Made by a program: the position numbers and the translations under genes | The notes under the pieces: generated by a model | Databases searched by the model: none | Seen by the model: the letters and a program-made list of their open reading frames with translations, nothing else | Told to the model about the DNA's origin: nothing | Assembly: GCA_016936575.1 (NCBI GenBank) | Contig: JAFGXQ010000174.1 | Span: 1 to 36,462 of the forward strand | Direction: 5' to 3' | Length of the DNA stretch: 36,462 nt | From: Deltaproteobacteria bacterium | Lineage (GTDB): Bacteria > Myxococcota_A > Polyangia > JAAYKL01 | Shown here: positions 1 to 8,915 of the stretch, piece by piece | Position numbering within the stretch: position 1 is the first letter of the stretch | How the letters are laid out: the number at the start of each line of letters is the position of its first letter

Positions 1-30
1 GAATACGCACCGCTCATCGCGGCGGCAATA

Positions 31-147
31 TCAGATGGAAAGGGGGGAACTGATTCTATCGCCCCCCGTACAATTCAACGTGCACAGACCCAACACCAAA
101 AGAGAGACTCTTTCCATTCTATAAACACCACTCGCGAAACGTTTCAT
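31..147 (-). CDS. small lipoprotein-like ORF (38 aa), possibly truncated
   Basis: A short ORF runs from an ATG that sits five bases behind a strong ribosome-binding site (AAAGGAG). The product begins with a basic residue stretch, has a hydrophobic core (VSLLVLGLCTL) and then a Cys followed by TGGD, which looks like a lipoprotein signal, although Asn just before the Cys is unusual for a lipobox. The frame stops at 31-33 after 38 residues. It contains runs of six G and six C; a one-base change in the second run would open the frame to the window edge, so it may be the start of a longer lipoprotein broken by a mutation or sequence error. It lies 106 bp downstream of truA on the same strand. No family is recognised. 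Confidence 0.4.
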   Translation of the reverse strand: MKRFASGVYRMERVSLLVLGLCTLNCTGGDRISSPLSI

Positions 148-253
148 GTGCGCTCCTTTTCTACCGTCGTCCACAAAAGACGACACGCAAAACACGGATA
201 ATGGCTGGCTGAACAGATAAAACGATAGCAGATATAACTTTTTTTGAAAGCGT

Positions 254-991
254 TTATTCGTAAAACACTTCCATCAGGGTGAGGCCGCAGGCGGGGGCGG
301 TGCGGCCGGCGAGGGTTCGGTTTTGGGTGTCGAAGAGAACGGTGATGGTGTTTTCGGGCAGGGCGCCGCGACCGATATCGACCAGGGTGCCTGCGATGAT
401 GCGTACCATGTTTTTTAAAAACGCGGTTCCTTTCACATGAATTTCGAGCAGCGTGCCGGTTTCGACGATGCGCACATCGGTGAGGGTGCGTTCGGTGTTT
501 TCCCGTTCGCAGTCGGCGGCCCTGAACCCGCCGAAATGATGAGTGCCCACCAGTTGGGCGGCGCATTCTCTCATCAGCAACAAATCCAGCGACGCGGCCA
601 CATGCCAGCTCAGATGACCGTGCAACGGCGACGGGGCGCTGCGATTGAGCACCCGGTAAATGTAGTGCTTTCCCTTCGCCGAAAAGCGCGCGTTGAAATC
701 GTCGTTCACCAGCTCTACGTTGGTTACGGCAATATCCGGTTTTGACAGTGCGCAAAGAGACCGCGCCAACCGGTGGGTATCGAGTTCAAACGGAAACGAG
801 AAACTGGCCGTCTGCCCCACCGCATGAACCCCCGCATCGGTACGCGAGGCGCCCTGCAGCGCCACCGGTTGTCGCAGCGCCGTGTGCAACGCACGCTGCA
901 ATACGCCCTGCACGGTTTCGGCGTTGCGTTGTATCTGCCATCCTGAAAATTTGAAGCCGTTGTATTCGATGGTGAGTTTATAGACGGGCAT
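254..991 (-). CDS. truA: tRNA pseudouridine synthase A (TruA)
   Basis: This enzyme converts uridines 38-40 in the anticodon arm of many tRNAs to pseudouridine in the cytoplasm. The 245-residue length is normal for TruA. The N-terminus (YKLTIEYNGFKFSGWQIQ) and the catalytic loop with the nucleophilic Asp (GASRTDAGVHA) are clear, as are the later family motifs around FLKNMVRIIAGTLVDIG. The ATG follows the beta-barrel gene by 12 bp, so it is probably translated from the same message; no good ribosome-binding site is visible in front of it. Function is known from the family; operon membership is inferred from spacing. Confidence 0.96.
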   Translation of the reverse strand: MPVYKLTIEYNGFKFSGWQIQRNAETVQGVLQRALHTALRQPVALQGASRTDAGVHAVGQTASFSFPFELDTHRLARSLCALSKPDIAVTNVELVNDDFNARFSAKGKHYIYRVLNRSAPSPLHGHLSWHVAASLDLLLMRECAAQLVGTHHFGGFRAADCERENTERTLTDVRIVETGTLLEIHVKGTAFLKNMVRIIAGTLVDIGRGALPENTITVLFDTQNRTLAGRTAPACGLTLMEVFYE

Positions 992-1003
992 GAAAGCGAT
1001 GAA

Positions 1004-1744
1004 TTAAAATTCGAGGCAGAGCCCCGCCATCCAGGTGGCGCTGTCTCCCACGTTGTTTGGGGTGAGGTTCAGTTTGCCATCGGCACCGAAGCCATCCACC
1101 CGCGCATACATCAGCTCAAAAAAGATATAGCTGTTGTTCACGCCGATTTCATTGTCGAAGGTTCGCGCGGTGGTTTCATCAATCCAGTCGAGCAAAAAAG
1201 CCATCCCGGGGTTTATCTGCCAGCCGAGGGTGCCGCCGGAATTATCGGTGTCGCCTCCGGTGCGGGTCCACCACACGTACCAGTTCAACCCCCCTTTAAA
1301 ATAGGGCTGAAACGGAATTCTCAACTTTTCGTGAAGCACATCAAAACGTATCACGCCCAACACCGCGAACGGCATCACGTTCAACGCGGTGGTATCAGAC
1401 GAACGCTCTACGCCGGTACCGTCTTCTGACGGAATAAACCCTTTGGCTTCTTCGCGCATGAATCCCCACTCAAAGCCGACCCCGAAACTCATAATCTGAT
1501 CAATGCGGGCGAACTGCCAGTCCACTTCGATAGTGGCGCGAAACATGCTTTCTTTGTTTCCGAAAAAATCGCGATAATCGTACTGGGTACCTTGAACATC
1601 AAAACTGCCCACGGTGGGGCGATGGGGCCCGAAACGCAATTCAAACGCGCCGTGCCGCGGCGAAGGCATGTATGCCGCCGCGCCCATCGGCAGCAACACA
1701 ACAATCAATGCAATCAGAACAGCTGGAACAGTAAACCGTTTCAT
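1004..1744 (-). CDS. outer-membrane beta-barrel protein (MXAN_2562-like)
   Basis: The 246-residue product starts with a clean Sec signal peptide (hydrophobic stretch ending GAAA). It continues with alternating polar and hydrophobic strands rich in Trp, Tyr and Phe and ends in a terminal Phe (LCLEF), the usual last-strand signature of outer-membrane barrels. The opening HGAFELRFGPHRP resembles a myxobacterial barrel family named after MXAN_2562. That assignment is from memory of the family and is supported by the neighbour: the gene directly upstream is a surface-sorted protein, as in the MXAN_2561/2562 pair. The ATG abuts the stop codon of that gene (TAAATG) and has a strong GAAGGAG site inside its 3' end, so the two are translationally coupled. 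No enzymatic motif is seen. Confidence 0.75.
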   Translation of the reverse strand: MKRFTVPAVLIALIVVLLPMGAAAYMPSPRHGAFELRFGPHRPTVGSFDVQGTQYDYRDFFGNKESMFRATIEVDWQFARIDQIMSFGVGFEWGFMREEAKGFIPSEDGTGVERSSDTTALNVMPFAVLGVIRFDVLHEKLRIPFQPYFKGGLNWYVWWTRTGGDTDNSGGTLGWQINPGMAFLLDWIDETTARTFDNEIGVNNSYIFFELMYARVDGFGADGKLNLTPNNVGDSATWMAGLCLEF

Positions 1745-2992
1745 TTATTTCTCCTTCGCCCTTGCCGGCGAGATAATCCCAAGTACCACACCCAACACCA
1801 TTGCGCACCAGAATGCAAGCAATACCCACCATGCCCCCCATTGAACCAATAGGATGCTGGCGCCGGCAAACAGGCTGAGCGTGCTTTGCAGTACGGATTG
1901 GGTTTCGGAATGGGGTTTCACCCAGGCGGCCAGGCTCGGCCCCACCGCGTAGTATCCGGCCACAATGGCATCGCCCAGGGGCAACTCCCGCAAAAACTGA
2001 TCGCGGAACACCCGCAGCACCTTCACCGTCGGATGATCATACGAACCGAACGCCGCCGTAGCGATAAAACAAAACTCCCCATCCGTATCAATCGCATCTC
2101 CGATACCCACACTCTCCTGGGGGGTCGAACACCGGGGTTCAGAGAAATTTGATGGATTGCCATATTCATCAAGCGCTGAGACAGCAACCTGATAATACGT
2201 TCCATCATCTAACCCGGAAATTTTAATGCTGGTTTCATCCGAAGAATCTGTTGACTTGGAGCCATCTATAATTGCTGCATCCGGATATTCCCCTGCTACA
2301 AACAACCCATCGGAACAATCCGTCTCGGCACTTTCGGCGTAGAAAGCGACGAATCCCTTTATATTATCGTTATTTTGTTGTTTAAATTTAATTTCTATAT
2401 TGCTGCTTCCAACGAGAATGTCTTCTATCTCCACTTCAACATTTAAGCCGACATAATCTACAGTGCCTGAACCAATGCTCATTATGAAATCATTGCCATT
2501 CACGTCATCGAACTCATCTCTATCCTTTAGCATGGCAAGCCAAAATCGATATGTATCTCCGCCCGTATCTGCGCACTGGTCAACGCCGAAAAATTCCCGC
2601 ACCGTTAAATCATCGAATCTAACCGTCGTGGCACCGTTGGGTGGCTTCTGTTTTACCATATCGCAAGTGGTTAAATCTTCGGTATCACAATCAGCCCCAC
2701 GGTAAATAAACAAGTCATTTGAAACGTCTAGCGCACTGCCGGTTAGCGTTACAACCAAATCGAAGGTGATGTCGTCGAGGCAATCCTGACGGCTGAAATA
2801 AAAAATATCACTCGCATCCGGCGGTTCCAGTTTCAGCAAGTTGTCTCTTCTATCATCCTGTTTCACAACTGCCCAACCACTGGTTGCAACACTGTTGTCG
2901 TCGGTCTCCGTATCCTGTGCCATTGCCTGACCCGCCCAGAGGGTGATTACTGAACTGATTATTAGTATTTGATAAAATGTCTTTTTCATCAT
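1745..2992 (-). CDS. secreted CFI-box-CTERM protein (MXAN_2561-like partner)
   Basis: I place the start at the ATG ATG AAA at 2992/2989 because it gives a normal signal peptide (MKKTFYQILIISSVITLWAG, cleaved near AMA/Q). The open frame extends further upstream to 3118 without a good start. The middle is a secreted region with a fibronectin-III-like stretch around residues 200-300 (ISGLDDGTYYQVAVSALDEYGNPS). The C-terminal part carries a CFI-box motif (CFIATAAFGSYDHP, then LRVFRDQFL and GYYAVGPSLA), followed by two hydrophobic segments and a basic tail. Such C-termini act as cell-envelope sorting signals in deltaproteobacteria. It is the first gene of a tight operon with the beta-barrel protein and truA. 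No ribosome-binding site is obvious, so the start is uncertain. Confidence 0.78.
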   Translation of the reverse strand: MMKKTFYQILIISSVITLWAGQAMAQDTETDDNSVATSGWAVVKQDDRRDNLLKLEPPDASDIFYFSRQDCLDDITFDLVVTLTGSALDVSNDLFIYRGADCDTEDLTTCDMVKQKPPNGATTVRFDDLTVREFFGVDQCADTGGDTYRFWLAMLKDRDEFDDVNGNDFIMSIGSGTVDYVGLNVEVEIEDILVGSSNIEIKFKQQNNDNIKGFVAFYAESAETDCSDGLFVAGEYPDAAIIDGSKSTDSSDETSIKISGLDDGTYYQVAVSALDEYGNPSNFSEPRCSTPQESVGIGDAIDTDGEFCFIATAAFGSYDHPTVKVLRVFRDQFLRELPLGDAIVAGYYAVGPSLAAWVKPHSETQSVLQSTLSLFAGASILLVQWGAWWVLLAFWCAMVLGVVLGIISPARAKEK

Positions 2993-3196
2993 GCGGTATA
3001 GCTTAGCAAAAACCAAACCAACTGCTAAGAGGCGATTACTACAGGATCCTTGTTCGGGCTTCCCGAATTTTCGTGACATTTTGTCATTATTCGCTTTCTG
3101 AAGTTGTCGATTCGGCAAATTGGCTGGCCAGGGTCAAAGCGGCCGTGGTAGGATGCACCCAACACAAGTCACGAACTTTTTTCAAAGGAGCGATAC

Positions 3197-4174
3197 ATGC
3201 GTCTGCATCGGCCAACCCTCTTTTTTTCACTCTTTGTCATATCCCTTCAGTACATGTTCGGCTGCGGTGGTCCGCCTGCTCAGCAGACGGTTCCGGAGGT
3301 CAACCTGGTCACGGTTCAGGACGGTGAAGATGCCATTCAGAAAGGGGATTACGAAGGCGCAAAAGAAATTTTTTCCCAGCTGCTCACCGAGTCGCCCAAC
3401 GACCCCACCCTGCGGTATTACCTGGGCTTGTGCAAAGATAATCTGGGCGATTTGGAAGGTGCGGTGAGCGACTATCAGAAAGCGTTGTCACTCAATGCCG
3501 AATTTACCGATGCCCGTCTGAATCTGGGGCTGGTGTACTTCAAACAGAACAATTTAGATGCGGCTATCGCCGAATTTGAAGCCGTGGCGCAGGCGGAGCC
3601 GGACGCGTCTGACGTACAATACAACCTGGCCATGGTGCTTGAAGCGGCCGGCAAAATAGATGATGCACGCGTCCATTACGTGAAAAGCGCGGAACTCGAC
3701 GGCGAAGACCCCGAACCGGTAATTGCGCTTGGAGATTTGGAAAAAGCTGCCGGAAACACCAGCGCGGCGCTCGACTACTACGCGAAAGCCGAAACCATCG
3801 GTGCGGGGAGTGCGGTCGCGGTGCTCAGCGCGGCGCAACTGCTTGCAGAACAGAAAAAGCTGGACGCCGCCGCAAAAAAAATACTCACCCTCACGGAAAT
3901 GGAAACCGATGCCGAAACGTTGGCCAGTGCGGGAATCATGCTCTCCAAAATGAAAAAAACCGACGACGCCATTACCATCTATACGCACACCATCGAGGTG
4001 TTTCCACAATACACCAAAGCGTACATCCTTCTGGGGAACGCCTTGGCGAGAACCGGCAAATTCAAAGAAGCCAAAACCCAGTTTGAAAAAGTCATTGAAA
4101 TCGCCCCGGACTCCACAGATGCCGCCACCGCAACACAGGGTATCGCCGCGTGCGAAGCCAATCTGAAGAAATAG
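3197..4174 (+). CDS. TPR-repeat lipoprotein
   Basis: The start follows a strong AAAGGAG site. The first 22 residues form a lipoprotein signal ending MFG|C (Cys23). The rest, up to residue 325, is a run of tetratricopeptide repeats, visible as repeated AL..Y..A/NLG...F..A/A...F motifs such as LRYYLGLCKDNLGDLEGAV, LNLGLVYFKQNNLDAAI and YILLGNALARTGKFKEAK. TPR arrays are protein-protein docking surfaces, so this is probably a membrane-tethered scaffold facing the periplasm. Its partner is unknown. It converges on the M50-like gene with a 4-bp gap, and no hairpin terminator is visible between them. Confidence 0.85.
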   Translation: MRLHRPTLFFSLFVISLQYMFGCGGPPAQQTVPEVNLVTVQDGEDAIQKGDYEGAKEIFSQLLTESPNDPTLRYYLGLCKDNLGDLEGAVSDYQKALSLNAEFTDARLNLGLVYFKQNNLDAAIAEFEAVAQAEPDASDVQYNLAMVLEAAGKIDDARVHYVKSAELDGEDPEPVIALGDLEKAAGNTSAALDYYAKAETIGAGSAVAVLSAAQLLAEQKKLDAAAKKILTLTEMETDAETLASAGIMLSKMKKTDDAITIYTHTIEVFPQYTKAYILLGNALARTGKFKEAKTQFEKVIEIAPDSTDAATATQGIAACEANLKK

Positions 4175-4178
4175 CCAT

Positions 4179-4862
4179 TCATTTTTGCGGTGGGTGCGTT
4201 TTTCGCGCCGGGGTACGAGCAGCTTGAAACGCCCGCTTCACCGTTGCTGTCGTGATCATCAAAACCAAAAGCAACCAGAGCGCGGCCCATACCCAAAGTG
4301 GCAAAAACGGTAGCTGAGCGGTAAACACCGCCAAATCCGACATCGGTCCGCTGCTGATGTCTTCAATGATGTACAAGACAGACGTGCTGCCCACAAAAAC
4401 CAGCGCAGCAGCCATTTTTTCAAGGAATCGTCTCGACATCCAAAGCCAACCTCCGGCGAAAAGAAACAACACAATCGATGTGAACAGTCGCTGATACCAC
4501 CACACCGCCGCATACACGAATGCCGCCGACAGCACAACCGGCGCTACCCGCGCCCATTTTTCTTTGGCCAACCCGATAAACAGCAACAGATTTCCGAACA
4601 GCGCACTGCCCACATACCCCCCCATGGAAACCAACCCTATCCAACCGCCGCCAATCTGTGCGTGTCCGCTTCCGTCCGGATTAATCTGAAGTCCGTGCAC
4701 ACTGCCGCCGGACATCAACGCGAACACCGCATGGCCCAGCTCGTGCAGGAAGGTTACCAGTAAAATCAGCGGGTACAACAACAACGGACCATACGGAACG
4801 AAATGTTTTACTGCCAGATATGCGGCGATGGACAATATCAGAATGGCGGTCTTCGATTTCAT
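4179..4862 (-). CDS. M50-like membrane metallopeptidase
   Basis: This is a polytopic membrane protein with about six hydrophobic segments and a zinc-peptidase motif HELGH at residues 40-44, embedded in a hydrophobic segment as in intramembrane M50 enzymes. The pattern LHELGHAVFALMSGG and the following GHAQIGGG resemble the M50B-like family (PF13398-type), whose members are often annotated as site-2-protease-like; substrates are mostly unknown. I chose the ATG at 4862 (MKSKTAILIL) because it begins the first membrane helix; a longer form from a TTG at 4910 adds 16 Cys-rich residues without a clear ribosome site. The family usually has a second Asp-containing zinc ligand motif near the C-terminus, and I cannot identify that residue with confidence. 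Confidence 0.75.
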   Translation of the reverse strand: MKSKTAILILSIAAYLAVKHFVPYGPLLLYPLILLVTFLHELGHAVFALMSGGSVHGLQINPDGSGHAQIGGGWIGLVSMGGYVGSALFGNLLLFIGLAKEKWARVAPVVLSAAFVYAAVWWYQRLFTSIVLFLFAGGWLWMSRRFLEKMAAALVFVGSTSVLYIIEDISSGPMSDLAVFTAQLPFLPLWVWAALWLLLVLMITTATVKRAFQAARTPARKTHPPQK

Positions 4863-4977
4863 CAGGTGTCTGTTACCAACGAATGTGCATTTGCAAAAAT
4901 AAAAAGGCAAAAAAGAAAGGCGCAGTCAGCGTTTCACGATATACTCGACGGGTACTATTTTTACTTGGAGGCTTACT

Positions 4978-5754
4978 ATGAAATCTTTTCCCCGTTATTT
5001 CTTCTCTTCTTTGTGGTTCATTTTCATGGCGTGGACAATTTTATGGACACCGCTCTGCGGCTGCTCGAGCGATCACTCCGCCGCCGACTCAGATGGCGAT
5101 GCCGACACTGACGCAGACACGGATGCGGACAGCGACACCGATTCAGACAGCGATACCGACGCGGATTCCGACACGAATACGGAACCGGACTCCGATACCG
5201 ATACCGGACTCGAAAACGAATGGGGGTTTGCGATAAAAACACCCGTGACGCGCACCTTGAACTGCGATGACCCGGAGGATATTTTTGACGGAGAGTGGGA
5301 GGTGCTTGATCGCAACTGGTTGTGCACCTTTGAGGAAGGAAATGTGGAAGGGGTGCTTTATGTGCAGGCCATTCCCACGGAATGCTTTGTACTGATGAGC
5401 CCACAGGCGGTTTTCGAAATCGGGGTTGCCCAGATATGGATAGACGGCGAAGTGTCTTCGCTGACCGACGTAGGGTATGATTACGGCGGCAACCACCAGA
5501 ACGACAGCCTGAGCTTCACATATGGTGACCTTGCATACTCGTATTTTCACTCCTCATACGATGTGGGGTACCACAGCTGTCAGAATATGGATTGCGCCAA
5601 TGTATTCGACATGGAGGGAGCACTGGTGGAAAAAGGGTGCGGCTGCGAGCGCACCCGGCCCATCATCTGTGTTCAGCAACAGGCAGACGGCACCTTTCCC
5701 GAGTTAATCGATACATTTGAAATTTGTGAATATGCCGCCGAATGTTATGACTGA
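4978..5754 (+). CDS. lipoprotein with Asp-rich linker, Cys-containing C-terminal domain
   Basis: The start follows a TTGGAGG site. The signal ends in a good lipobox (LCG|C, Cys29), so the mature protein should be lipid-anchored. Residues 37-76 are an Asp-Ser/Thr/Ala linker, and residues 80-258 form a globular region with about ten Cys (for example CQNMDC and GCGCER) that probably make disulfides outside the cytoplasm. I do not recognise this domain. The same linker type joins lipobox to catalytic domain in the GH9, GH45 and GH10 proteins of this window, so the C-terminal region is likely displayed on the surface. It converges on the histidine kinase gene with a 1-bp gap. Confidence 0.82.
   Translation: MKSFPRYFFSSLWFIFMAWTILWTPLCGCSSDHSAADSDGDADTDADTDADSDTDSDSDTDADSDTNTEPDSDTDTGLENEWGFAIKTPVTRTLNCDDPEDIFDGEWEVLDRNWLCTFEEGNVEGVLYVQAIPTECFVLMSPQAVFEIGVAQIWIDGEVSSLTDVGYDYGGNHQNDSLSFTYGDLAYSYFHSSYDVGYHSCQNMDCANVFDMEGALVEKGCGCERTRPIICVQQQADGTFPELIDTFEICEYAAECYD
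5086..5205 (+). repeat. Asp-Thr/Ser/Ala dipeptide repeat (about 40 codons)
   Basis: Degenerate GAY-WSN hexamers encode alternating Asp with Thr, Ser or Ala between the lipobox and the C-terminal domain of the surrounding lipoprotein. The repeat is too degenerate to be a strict DNA satellite. Confidence 0.85.
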
Positions 5755-5755
5755 T

Positions 5756-7030
5756 TCAGCGATCGGCGCCAGAAGGGCCGTTGAGTGGCAATCGAATACG
5801 GAAGGTGGTTCCCTTTCCCGGCGCGGAAAACACGTCAATCGTGCCTTTGTGGTCTTCTGTAATAATAAAGTAGGAAACCGAAAGCCCCAGACCGGTTCCG
5901 ATGCCCGGGGCCTTAGTGGTGAAAAACGGCTCAAAAATTCTATCTCTGACATCGGCATCCATCCCGATTCCGTTGTCTTCAATTTCGATTTGCAGCTGCC
6001 CCAGTGCTTCAAAAACAGAAACACGGACGGAAATGGTCGGTGTGTCGCAATTTGAAGCGAAAACCGCATGGGCGGCGTTCATCAGAAGGTTCAAAAGAAC
6101 CTGCTGAATCTTGCTTTTCTGACAAATAACCACCGGAAGGTTTTGGTCAATGTTTCTTTGAACTGTAACATTCTTGAAATCATAGTTCTGTTTTAAATTG
6201 TAGTCCGTACGTGCCAATTCCAGGACTTCGTCCACCAGCTCGCCGGGATGACAGGGAGCCGACATGTCGTCGGCTTTTCTGGCAAAACTGAGCATATTGG
6301 AAACAATATCTGATATTCTCACACTGGATTCCTTGATGCTGGCCAGCATATGGGGAATTTCACGCCGTTCCATAAATGCACGGATACTTTCCAGTGGGAT
6401 GCCAATAGATTCAGCGGCAGCAATATTTGCGGGCAGGTTCATGTCGGTCAATCGCCGAACCAGCACATCAATATTCTGACTGATGCCGGCAAGGGGATTG
6501 TTGATTTCATGGGCCATGCCGGCGGCAAGGCCCCCCACCGACATCATCTTTTCAGATTGAAGTATAATTTCCTGATTTCGGCGGCGCGCAGTGATGTCTC
6601 TCACAAATTCGACCACGCCGATGATTTCGCCGCTCTGCGGATCCTTCATCGGAAAGCTGTGCAGTTCCACCCATTCCACCGAAGACCCCGGCAGGCCCGG
6701 TACGATTTGATGCTCTGCTTTTCCACTTTTCAGACAATCCAGCGTTGGACAGGGTGAACAGGGCGAATCGGAATTATGATAACATTTGTAGCAGTGTTTC
6801 CCCTCTAACGGCAGATTCTGATTGTACCATTCCTTCATCACACCGTTCGTATGAACAATTCTCAACTCGGTATCGAGTACACTGATGCCGTCCTGAATAC
6901 TTTCAAAAACAGCGTTGATAAAAGTATCGTTTTTCTGCAGGGATTCAAACGTACGCCTGGCTTCAATCGCCAGTTGTTGGTCCGAAGTAGTTAGCGTTTT
7001 ATAATGCTTGTGGGATGGTTTCGCGGGCAT
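5756..7030 (-). CDS. PAS-domain sensor histidine kinase (orphan)
   Basis: This is a soluble two-component sensor of 424 residues with no membrane segment. A PAS domain spans about residues 35-150 ([21 protein letters not shown], ending VVEFVRDIT) and holds a five-Cys cluster (C80, C83, C91, C94, C99) of a kind seen in some deltaproteobacterial PAS kinases. The dimerisation box has the phospho-accepting His174 ([12 protein letters not shown]), and the ATPase domain shows the N box ([11 protein letters not shown]), G1 (DNGIGM), F box (FEPFFTTK) and G2 (GTGLGLS). An extended stretch lies between the H box and the second helix. The ATG follows an AAGGAG site. A weak promoter (TTGGAC, 17 bp, TACATT) lies at 7088-7116. 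No response regulator is nearby, so its partner is encoded elsewhere. Confidence 0.93.
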   Translation of the reverse strand: MPAKPSHKHYKTLTTSDQQLAIEARRTFESLQKNDTFINAVFESIQDGISVLDTELRIVHTNGVMKEWYNQNLPLEGKHCYKCYHNSDSPCSPCPTLDCLKSGKAEHQIVPGLPGSSVEWVELHSFPMKDPQSGEIIGVVEFVRDITARRRNQEIILQSEKMMSVGGLAAGMAHEINNPLAGISQNIDVLVRRLTDMNLPANIAAAESIGIPLESIRAFMERREIPHMLASIKESSVRISDIVSNMLSFARKADDMSAPCHPGELVDEVLELARTDYNLKQNYDFKNVTVQRNIDQNLPVVICQKSKIQQVLLNLLMNAAHAVFASNCDTPTISVRVSVFEALGQLQIEIEDNGIGMDADVRDRIFEPFFTTKAPGIGTGLGLSVSYFIITEDHKGTIDVFSAPGKGTTFRIRLPLNGPSGADR

Positions 7031-7152
7031 TGAGTCAGACTCCTTCGAAATATGCGGTTGTGCGTGTTTGCCCTATCCGACTGACGCAATGTAACATATT
7101 TTTGGAACAGGTCCAATTACGACATAAAACAGACACCCAAACATACAGCAGT

Positions 7153-8679
7153 TTATTCAACCGCACCTGCGGTGCATGGGTCGCTTCGGGAATTGCCCAG
7201 TTGATCGGTTGGCGGGCAGTTCGTTCCCACCCCCCGCGCCGGACTGTTCACGGCAGGAACCATCGTGTCGGTGGCGCCGCCGTTGTCCTGCAGTTCTCCC
7301 AGTTGCGGATCAATCACACTCAGCGCCCCTGTGCACAGCGCCCCATCCGGCCACTGAATATTTCCGCCCAAATCTTCGTGGGTTTCGCTGCAGCCCGGTG
7401 TCCACATGGCCGTATTTCCCGAAATTACCGTATTCTGAATGGCAAGGCCCGCTCCGAAAATCGCCCCGGCGACCTGGTCTTCGGCTATCGAATGGTTGTT
7501 GGCAATGGTACAGTTGAGCAACGTACCCGTGGGGGGGCCGCTCAACCATAATCCCCCCCCGTTGCTTCCGGTGGCGGTGTTTTCCGCAATCGTTACATTT
7601 GTTAGAACCGCATGACAGGTGTGAATCCACAAACCACCATTATAAAACGCTCTATTTCTCGAAACAGTGCTGTTGGCGATGGACAGCTGCAGCCCCTGCA
7701 GGTACAGGCCGCCCGCATTGCCGTCGTCGGTGGGCGTAACCGTATTGTTATCAAAGGTGGTTTGCGCCACGGTCATCGTGCCCGAGTCATCATTCGAAAC
7801 GCGGAAATACGCACCGCCGATAGCCCCCGCTTCATTGTTGGCAATCGTTACCCCGCACAGGGAGGTAACTTCATCGCGTCCATCCTGGTATACCGCGCCG
7901 CCGCAACCGCCATGCCCGGGATTGCCGTCATACCCAGACGCGCGATTTCCCTGAAACACACTGTTGATAATTGTCACATCACCGTTCAAACTTCCGAGCG
8001 CGCCACCGTTGCTTGCGCTGTTACCGATGAATGTACTGTCGGAGATTTGCGTATCCCCTCCACCAAATGCATAGATGGCACCGCCGGCAATGTCCTGTCC
8101 GGGAGAAGGCGCACGGTTATTCTGAAACACACAGTCCATCACAGTGAGACTGCCGCCGTCCCGGTAAATCGCGCCGCCCCCCATGGCGGTATCATCGCCT
8201 CCCTGGGGTGCGAACCCGTTGACGAATGTCAGATGCTGAACAGTAAGACGCGGGTCGGTTTGATCGTATGCGGAATCCAGGTATAAAATGCGCGTACTTC
8301 CATTTCCGTCCAACGTAACGGTGCCGCCGCCGTCGATAACCGTTTCGGCCGTAACAACGATGGGCTCCGTCAAAGAAATGGTTGCCGGCTCGGCACCGCA
8401 ATCAAACACTATCACGCCTCCCACGGACGCCGCGCTGCGCAACGATGCTTCGGTACACCCTGTCGATGTGCCGTCACCGACGATGGTGGTGGGGGAGGAG
8501 ACATCAATCGGCGCCAACGATTCGCAAACCGCTTCCACCTGAATATCGCTGTCAATGGGAATAGGAGATGTATCGACGGAATGGTCATCAGAAGTGCCTT
8601 TACTTTTGTCATTGCACCCGAGTTGACCGATACCCATCAGCGCAATGAAACCAACTGTTGTACAGAGCAAACACTTCAT
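7153..8679 (-). CDS. right-handed parallel beta-helix lipoprotein (choice-of-anchor Q type)
   Basis: The start follows a GGGAGG site, and the signal ends in a typical lipobox (QLG|C, Cys22). The remaining roughly 480 residues are rungs of a parallel beta-helix, with repeated motifs such as GGAIY, F.NN.A, GGALG and GGLW and many Asn and Gly turns. The sequence closes with DQLGNSRSDPCTAGAVE, the typical end of choice-of-anchor Q/polymorphic membrane-like beta-helix proteins. Such folds occur in polysaccharide lyases, adhesins and autotransporter-like proteins; no lyase catalytic residues can be assigned here. It is divergently transcribed from the GH9 gene across 236 bp. Unlike its neighbours it has only a short Asp-containing spacer (about residues 30-50). 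Confidence 0.85.
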   Translation of the reverse strand: MKCLLCTTVGFIALMGIGQLGCNDKSKGTSDDHSVDTSPIPIDSDIQVEAVCESLAPIDVSSPTTIVGDGTSTGCTEASLRSAASVGGVIVFDCGAEPATISLTEPIVVTAETVIDGGGTVTLDGNGSTRILYLDSAYDQTDPRLTVQHLTFVNGFAPQGGDDTAMGGGAIYRDGGSLTVMDCVFQNNRAPSPGQDIAGGAIYAFGGGDTQISDSTFIGNSASNGGALGSLNGDVTIINSVFQGNRASGYDGNPGHGGCGGAVYQDGRDEVTSLCGVTIANNEAGAIGGAYFRVSNDDSGTMTVAQTTFDNNTVTPTDDGNAGGLYLQGLQLSIANSTVSRNRAFYNGGLWIHTCHAVLTNVTIAENTATGSNGGGLWLSGPPTGTLLNCTIANNHSIAEDQVAGAIFGAGLAIQNTVISGNTAMWTPGCSETHEDLGGNIQWPDGALCTGALSVIDPQLGELQDNGGATDTMVPAVNSPARGVGTNCPPTDQLGNSRSDPCTAGAVE

Positions 8680-8915
8680 CAGCGAAACCTCCCATAAAAC
8701 ATGTCAAAAAACGCCGCGTCTGACGCGTCCGTTAAAAAGTGCACAGGTAAAACGTTATAGTGTCCATCAATCCACCCCAACGGTACCACCCTCCTATCTT
8801 TAATGATACTATTTACACAACGACGGCGTTATCTCCGTCATTTCGTTTGTATCCGCGGGGAAGATTTCGACCATCGGTCATTTTATAATTTCCGCGATAA
8901 ACACGGGAGTAACAT

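Noticed and set aside
144-755. Arg-rich minus-strand ORF overlapping truA
   Set aside because: Wrong-frame shadow; low-complexity Arg/His composition and no family.
3074-3086. TGACA-TTT-TGTCA inverted repeat
   Set aside because: Too short and isolated to call an operator without a known regulator or promoter context.
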